Below, in pieces: positions 59,538-64,000 of a stretch of 64,000 nucleotides of DNA (position 1 is its first letter; every line of letters starts with the position of its first letter). This stretch comes from Beijerinckiaceae bacterium (lineage in GTDB: Bacteria > Pseudomonadota > Alphaproteobacteria > Rhizobiales > Beijerinckiaceae). The stretch spans positions 64,205 to 128,204 of the forward strand of contig WSYC01000007.1 of the NCBI GenBank assembly GCA_009773635.1, in the 5' to 3' direction. A program made the position numbers and the translations under genes. The notes beneath the pieces are model-generated. The model was not told the DNA's origin, did not search any database, and worked only from the letters and a program-made list of their open reading frames with translations.

Positions 59538-60458
59538 TCAGTAGTGCACGCGGCGATCAAGCTGGAAGGCCTGAAAGACCGAAAAAACCAGCATGAAAAC
59601 GAGAAAAATGACCGTCAGCGCCGCGGAATACCCCATTTTGAAATACTGGAAGCCTTCGAGGTAGATGGCGTAGAGCAACACCTCCGATCCGTCGCGCCCA
59701 CGGGTCAGCACCGCCACGGTGTCGAACACCTTGAACGAGGTGATCGACGTCGTGACCGCGACGAACATCGTCGTCGGCGCGAGTTGCGGCCATGTCACGG
59801 TCAGGAACCGGTTGACCGGACCGCCTGCCCCGTCGATTTCGGCAGCATCGTAAAGGTCGCGCGGGATGGCGGCCAGCCCAGCCAGAAACAGGACCATGTT
59901 GAAGCCGATCAGGTTCCAGAGCCCGATCGCAGCGAGCGTCGGGATCAGCAATTCCGGTTCGGAGATGAAGGCACGCTCGGCAAAACCGAGAGATTTCAAG
60001 GCACTGTTGATCGGCCCAAGTTTCGGATGCAGCAGGAACTGCCACACCGCCGCCATGGCGATCAGCGTTGAGGTGACGGGCAGGAAGTAGGCGACCTCAT
60101 AGAACCCGCGTGATCGCTTGCGCCCATGCACAAGCACCGCAACCAGCAAACCGAGGAATACGCCACCGGGCAGCACCAGCGCCACGTAAAGCAGGGTGTT
60201 GCCGATCGAGCGCCGGAACACCGGGTCGGACAGCGCTTTTTCGAAATTCCCGAGGCCCAGCCAACGGATCGAGACCGCGCCGATTTCATAGTCTGTCAGG
60301 CTGAGCGCCAGCAGGCAGACGAGTGGCGCGAGGATCAAAGCCGTGATGAGCAGGAGGGCGGGCACCGCAAACAGGGTGCCCAGCGCTTCTCCCGAAAGGC
60401 GGAATCCCTGTCGCTTCGCGGCGGGTGGAAACGGAGCGGACGCACTTGCAATCGTCAT
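59538..60458 (-). CDS. ABC transporter permease, UgpA-like
   Basis: 306 aa, six to seven membrane helices (ALGTLFAVPALLLITALIL, LLYVALVLPGGVFLGLLVAV and others). EAA loop DAAEIDGAGGPVNRFLTVTW. The ATG at 60458 overlaps the TGA of the ATPase gene (ATGA), showing translational coupling. Confidence 0.9.
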   Translation of the reverse strand: MTIASASAPFPPAAKRQGFRLSGEALGTLFAVPALLLITALILAPLVCLLALSLTDYEIGAVSIRWLGLGNFEKALSDPVFRRSIGNTLLYVALVLPGGVFLGLLVAVLVHGRKRSRGFYEVAYFLPVTSTLIAMAAVWQFLLHPKLGPINSALKSLGFAERAFISEPELLIPTLAAIGLWNLIGFNMVLFLAGLAAIPRDLYDAAEIDGAGGPVNRFLTVTWPQLAPTTMFVAVTTSITSFKVFDTVAVLTRGRDGSEVLLYAIYLEGFQYFKMGYSAALTVIFLVFMLVFSVFQAFQLDRRVHY

Positions 60459-61630
60459 TGCGCGGCCGTCCGATAGCTGGTGCCATGCCCGAGCGCCTCG
60501 ACCCGCAACCCTTCCGCATTGAAGAGATGCGCATGCTGCGGTTCGAATGCGAGGCCGATCGCCGTCTCGGAAGCGCCACCAAGCGCGGCATTTTCATCAT
60601 GCGCCAGCCGAACGATCACGCTTCGCGCGCTGTCTCCGGCGAGATCGAAATGCAGGAGGCGCTCTGCCCCGTAATGTTCGTTGCGCCGCAGCCGGGCGAG
60701 CAGCTGCGGTGTTTCCCCCGGCCGCGCGAGACGCAGGTGTTCGGGCCGCACGCAAAGCGAGAGCGCCTGATCTGGCAGCGCGTGCACATGCAGGCCGCTC
60801 GCCCGCCCGGCGATCGCAACCGCACCGCGCGCATCGGAATGGGCCGCAAGCACATTGATCGCGGGAGAGCCGATGAAAGTCGCGACAGCGAGTGTCGCCG
60901 GTCGATCGTAAAGTTCGATCGGCGTGCCGAATTGCGCGAGCCGCCCCTGATCGAGCATGGCGACGCGGGACGACATGGTCATCGCCTCGATCTGATCATG
61001 CGTGACGTAGACGAAGGTCGCGCCCAGCCGTGCATGCAGGTCGGTCAGTTCGTCCCGCATGTGCACGCGCAATTGTGCATCGAGATTGGAGAGCGGCTCA
61101 TCCATCAGGAAAAGGCTCGGCTGGCGCACCATCGCACGGGCAAGCGCCACTCGCTGACGCTGACCGCCGGAGAGTTGCCCCGGCTTGCGAGCAAGCAGTG
61201 CTTCGATCTTCAGCTGCCCTGCAACCGCTTCAACCTCATTGGCGATCTCACGCATGATCCGCGCACGACGTGGCGACAGATACTTCAGAAGCGGAAGTCG
61301 CTCCGGCAGGCTCAGCCGGCCAACACTCAATGGCAGGGCGATATTCTCGAAGGCGCTCATATGCGGGTAGAGCGCGTAATTCTGAAACACCATCGCGATG
61401 TTGCGCTGGCGCGGGCTCAGCGCGTCGACGACGCGTGAACCGATCGACACAGTCCCATCATCCTGCCTCTCAAGGCCGGCGATGATCCGCAGCAAGGTGG
61501 ATTTGCCGCAACCGGACGGCCCTACGAGCGAGACAAATTCACCGGGCTCGACCGTCAGTGAAACGCGATCGAGCACGCGTGTCGTGCCGAATGCCTTCGA
61601 TATTGCTCCGAGCGTCAATCCAAACAGCAT
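60455..61630 (-). CDS. ABC transporter ATP-binding protein, UgpC/MalK family
   Basis: 391 aa from the ATG at 61630 (MLFGLTLGAISK); an extension to 61693 is not family-like. Walker A GPSGCGKST, signature LSGGQRQRVALARA, Walker B LFLMDEPLSNLD, His loop VYVTHDQIEAMTM, and a C-terminal MOP/TOBE regulatory domain. The helical part before the signature contains an insertion of about a dozen residues (LPERLPLLKYLSPRRARI) relative to common members. First gene of the operon ugpC-A-E-B-phosphodiesterase. Confidence 0.92.
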   Translation of the reverse strand: MLFGLTLGAISKAFGTTRVLDRVSLTVEPGEFVSLVGPSGCGKSTLLRIIAGLERQDDGTVSIGSRVVDALSPRQRNIAMVFQNYALYPHMSAFENIALPLSVGRLSLPERLPLLKYLSPRRARIMREIANEVEAVAGQLKIEALLARKPGQLSGGQRQRVALARAMVRQPSLFLMDEPLSNLDAQLRVHMRDELTDLHARLGATFVYVTHDQIEAMTMSSRVAMLDQGRLAQFGTPIELYDRPATLAVATFIGSPAINVLAAHSDARGAVAIAGRASGLHVHALPDQALSLCVRPEHLRLARPGETPQLLARLRRNEHYGAERLLHFDLAGDSARSVIVRLAHDENAALGGASETAIGLAFEPQHAHLFNAEGLRVEALGHGTSYRTAAQ

Positions 61631-61703
61631 CAGATCCCCTCGCCCAAAGCCTGAGGGGGCGTCTAGGCATCCGGCTTGACAAACTGATGACAAAGCGGCG
61701 CGC

Positions 61704-61850
61704 GCATCTGAATCGCCCCTAGATTTGTAGACGCCTTCTTCCCCAAGTTTGAGGCAAGGAGGCCAGGATGGGCAACGCCAGATTCAGCGACGATTTCAAA
61801 CGCGATGCGGTTATTCAGATTACCGAGCGAGACTATCCGGCGTGGAGATT
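61704..61850 (+). mobile_element. Remnant of an IS3-family insertion sequence (5' end of orfA)
   Basis: The ATG at 61768 opens GNARFSDDFKRDAVIQITER, the N-terminus of IS3-type OrfA transposase, with AGGAGG just upstream. Similarity ends after about 25 codons (near 61842), so nearly all of the element is gone. The preceding part of the fragment (around CGCCCCTAGATTTGTAGACG) probably is the IS left end. It lies between the ugp-like and TRAP operons. Confidence 0.7.
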
Positions 61851-61899
61851 GCAACGGCCCGCATCCACAATGCCGGCGCATGGGCCCTCCCTCCGCCCG

Positions 61900-63186
61900 T
61901 TACATCAACGCGTTCGGCAGGAACAACACCACACCCGGCAGCAGGACCAGCAGCATGACAATGAAGCAGATCATCGCGAGGAACGGGAGTACCTCTACGG
62001 TGTACTCCTCCATCGTGGTGTCGAGGATTGAGCAGCAGGCAAACATGCAGGGCCCAACCGGTGGTGTCATCGAGCCCAGCGTGACAACCGACATCATCAC
62101 GATGCCGAAATGCACCGGGTCTACCCCGAGCTTGGTGATGATCGGCACGAAAATCGGGGTCAGCAGAAGCACCATCACGGTGCTCTCGAGGGCCGTCCCA
62201 AGGACAAGCAGGAAAAGCAGAATCAGCGCCACGATCACGGTCGGACTGCTGGAAAGACCCAGCATCCACTGCGCCATGACCTGCGGAGTCTGCTCGAAGA
62301 TGATGGCATAGCCGAGCGGGCCCGACATCAGGATGACGAACATGATAATGCCGACATCCATAACACCTTCCGCCAAGGCCTCCTCAAAGCTCTTCCAGGT
62401 CAGCTCCCTGTGCAGGAATGCCCCGACAATAACGGCGTAGAACACGGCAAAGGCGCCGATTTCCGACGGGGTGAACACACCGCCACGGATGCCGACAAGA
62501 AGCGCGACCGGGAAAAGCAGAGCCCATTTCGCATCCACGACGGCCCGCCATACATCACGGCCTCTGGGCCGCTCCGACGCAGCGGGCTGGTAGCCGCGCT
62601 TGCGGGCGATGAACCAGACCACGCCCATCAACCCGACCATCATCATCAACCCGGGAATGACCCCCGCGAGAAAAAGCCGGCCGATAGAGACATTGCCGAT
62701 ATACCCGTAAAGGATCAGCCCAAGGCTTGGCGGGATGGTGGCCGTGATCAACGAGCCCACCGCGATGACCGAGCAGGTAAACCCCTTGGAATAGCCGCGC
62801 CGGATCATTTCCGGGCCGAGCATGCGGGCCTCCATCGCTGCATCGGCGACTGCCGAGCCGGAGATACCGCCCATCATCGCCGAGAGGAGGATGCAGACCT
62901 GTGCCAGCCCGCCGACCATCCAGCTGACAAGCACATTGGAGCAGGCAATCAACCGATGGGTGATGCCCGTCTTGTTCATCATATGGCCGGCAAGAACGAA
63001 AAACGGCACGGCCAGGAGCGGGAAACTCTGGGATTGCGAGGCGATCTGCTGCACCGCAATGCTGATGGGGATGGTGTCGCTCAGAAGGTAAAAGCTGAAC
63101 CCGGAAATGCCGATGGCCAGCGAGACCGGCATGCCCATGAACATCAGGACGAAGAACAGGATTGTGATGAGAATCATAAGGCTCAA
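61900..63186 (-). CDS. dctM: TRAP transporter large permease (DctM)
   Basis: 428 aa, about 12 membrane helices; Na+-coupled uptake of an organic acid. Family features: VPFFVLAGHMMNKTGITHRL, GGISGSAVADAAMEARMLGP, ATIPPSLGLILYGYIGNVSI and MTPPVGPCMFACCSI. Start ATG 63186 overlaps the dctQ stop (ATGA). Confidence 0.93.
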   Translation of the reverse strand: MSLMILITILFFVLMFMGMPVSLAIGISGFSFYLLSDTIPISIAVQQIASQSQSFPLLAVPFFVLAGHMMNKTGITHRLIACSNVLVSWMVGGLAQVCILLSAMMGGISGSAVADAAMEARMLGPEMIRRGYSKGFTCSVIAVGSLITATIPPSLGLILYGYIGNVSIGRLFLAGVIPGLMMMVGLMGVVWFIARKRGYQPAASERPRGRDVWRAVVDAKWALLFPVALLVGIRGGVFTPSEIGAFAVFYAVIVGAFLHRELTWKSFEEALAEGVMDVGIIMFVILMSGPLGYAIIFEQTPQVMAQWMLGLSSSPTVIVALILLFLLVLGTALESTVMVLLLTPIFVPIITKLGVDPVHFGIVMMSVVTLGSMTPPVGPCMFACCSILDTTMEEYTVEVLPFLAMICFIVMLLVLLPGVVLFLPNALM

Positions 63187-63695
63187 CCAAGCTGGCTATG
63201 GGCGCGCTCGAGGTCATTCGGCTTCTCGGGAAAGAAGACAAACGACCGATCGCGGAATGAACGGAAGGCGTGGATGATGATCTCGAGGCTCATCAGGAAA
63301 CTGCCGACCGGGATGGCGATGGTCACCCAGGCATACGAGATGCCGCTATCACCGTAGACGCGCTGCCAGTTGAGCATCGTGAGTTTGTAGCCCGAATAGG
63401 CGAGCGTGAGCAGGAAGCCGAGGATCAGTGCTGCATTGAACAGCTCGAGCATCCATCGCGGCGAACGCGGCAACCATTTGACCGCGTAGTCGACAGCCAT
63501 ATGCGCCTTCTGGCGCATGGCGCGGGTGGCGCCGAATACACAGAGCCAGACGAAGAAAAGCTGCGCCATGTCATCCGACCAGAGGACCGGATGACCGATG
63601 GTGCGGGAGACGGCGGCGATCAGGACAAGAACCGTGATTGCCGCCAACAGGAACTTGGAAAGGACGTCTTCCAGTTTCACATACCAACTTGGCAT
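63183..63695 (-). CDS. dctQ: TRAP transporter small permease (DctQ)
   Basis: 170 aa from the ATG at 63695, preceded by AAAGGAGG. Four membrane helices; conserved AVSRTIGHPVLWSDDMAQLFFVW-type region with VLWSDDMAQL and MAVDYAVKWLPRSPR. Overlaps dctM by 4 bp. Confidence 0.92.
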   Translation of the reverse strand: MPSWYVKLEDVLSKFLLAAITVLVLIAAVSRTIGHPVLWSDDMAQLFFVWLCVFGATRAMRQKAHMAVDYAVKWLPRSPRWMLELFNAALILGFLLTLAYSGYKLTMLNWQRVYGDSGISYAWVTIAIPVGSFLMSLEIIIHAFRSFRDRSFVFFPEKPNDLERAHSQLG

Positions 63696-63786
63696 AAAGC
63701 CTCCTTTAGGAAAGGCCTCACTTTCCATCAATTGAAAGAGGTGAAGAAGCCGGGCGGCACATTGGCCGCCCCGGCAAGGCCTGCCC

Positions 63787-64000
63787 TTACTTCAGCAGTG
63801 CTTCCACCTGCTTGCGCAGATCGCCATAGCCAAGCTTGTCATAGACACCCTTCGTTGCCTCGACGAAGACTGACTTGTCGACCTCGGAAACGGTCATGCC
63901 TTTGGCCTTGAAGTCCTCCTCGAACTTGGCGAGAGAGGCTTCCGTCGCGCGGGAGGCGAAATCCCCCGCAGCCAGCGACTCCTCCTTCAGGATCGTCTGC
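63787..64000 (-). CDS. dctP: TRAP transporter substrate-binding protein DctP, C-terminal part
   Basis: Stop TAA at 63789-63787; the frame stays open to the window edge and its C-terminal 70 residues are readable (QTILKEESLAAGDFA, then TVSEVDKSVFVEATKGVYDK and LRKQVEALLK). This C-terminal helix pattern is typical of DctP-family periplasmic receptors. The N-terminal part lies beyond 64000. First gene of the dctPQM operon. Confidence 0.85.
   Translation of the reverse strand, partial: QTILKEESLAAGDFASRATEASLAKFEEDFKAKGMTVSEVDKSVFVEATKGVYDKLGYGDLRKQVEALLK

Noticed and set aside
62110..63357. 415-codon plus-strand frame across dctM
   Set aside because: His/Asp/Arg-rich shadow of a 12-helix membrane protein gene.

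Overview
The window is high-GC chromosomal DNA from an alphaproteobacterium, most likely of the order Hyphomicrobiales (Rhizobiales). The clues are the gene orders (rplM-rpsI near argC, PaaI-type thioesterase, enoyl-CoA hydratase, CoA-binding protein and metY; ctaA beside a DUF2842 gene; aminotransferase, hom, glpX and recJ in one block), the many ABC and TRAP uptake systems, a class I PHA synthase and two tRNAs with encoded CCA. Genus cannot be fixed from the sequence alone.

Layout. 1-5.2 kb: end of a dipeptide ABC operon (dppB, dppA) with an M24 peptidase and an amidase. 5.3-9.9 kb: DEAD-box RNA helicase and a bifunctional beta-oxidation enzyme. 10.1-15.1 kb: complete branched-chain-amino-acid-type ABC system (livK, G, F, H, M), then tRNA-Glu and an EamA transporter. 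16.3-27.4 kb: core block recJ, GNAT, glpX, hom and aminotransferase on the minus strand, interrupted by accessory genes: a vapBC pair, and a cassette with an imm11-like gene, telA, two small secreted proteins, a TPR protein and a toxin-like protein. 27.5-38.5 kb: lipoprotein, PHA synthase, FadL-type outer-membrane protein, FAH-family enzyme, argC, methyltransferase and gamma-glutamyltransferase. 38.5-46.7 kb: ribosomal proteins S9/L13, thioesterase, enoyl-CoA hydratase, chemoreceptor, metY, ctaA and DUF2842. 46.7-55.8 kb: exopolysaccharide cluster (deacetylase, CelD-like acetyltransferase, Wzc/ExoP-like protein, a broken Wza-like gene, two glycosyltransferases, an O-antigen-ligase-like protein), then tRNA-Pro. 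56.4-61.6 kb: ugp-like ABC operon ending in a GpdQ-like phosphodiesterase. 61.7-64 kb: IS3 remnant and a TRAP operon (dctPQM) running off the end.

The most notable signals are: (1) a family of about 44-bp hairpin repeats, five copies, whose stems covary while the loop stays GTGGAnnCCGG; one copy lies in frame inside argC, two supply the stop codons of livF and the ligase, and one sits in the rplM leader; (2) a two-gene toxin-like/TPR cassette and a telA/imm11-like pair inserted into a core gene block; (3) a polysaccharide-export gene broken by a deletion between short direct repeats; (4) a Wzc/ExoP-like protein whose kinase domain looks catalytically degenerate; (5) a PHA synthase with a long Lys/Ala/Pro repeat extension. 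No CRISPR array, prophage or complete insertion sequence was seen.
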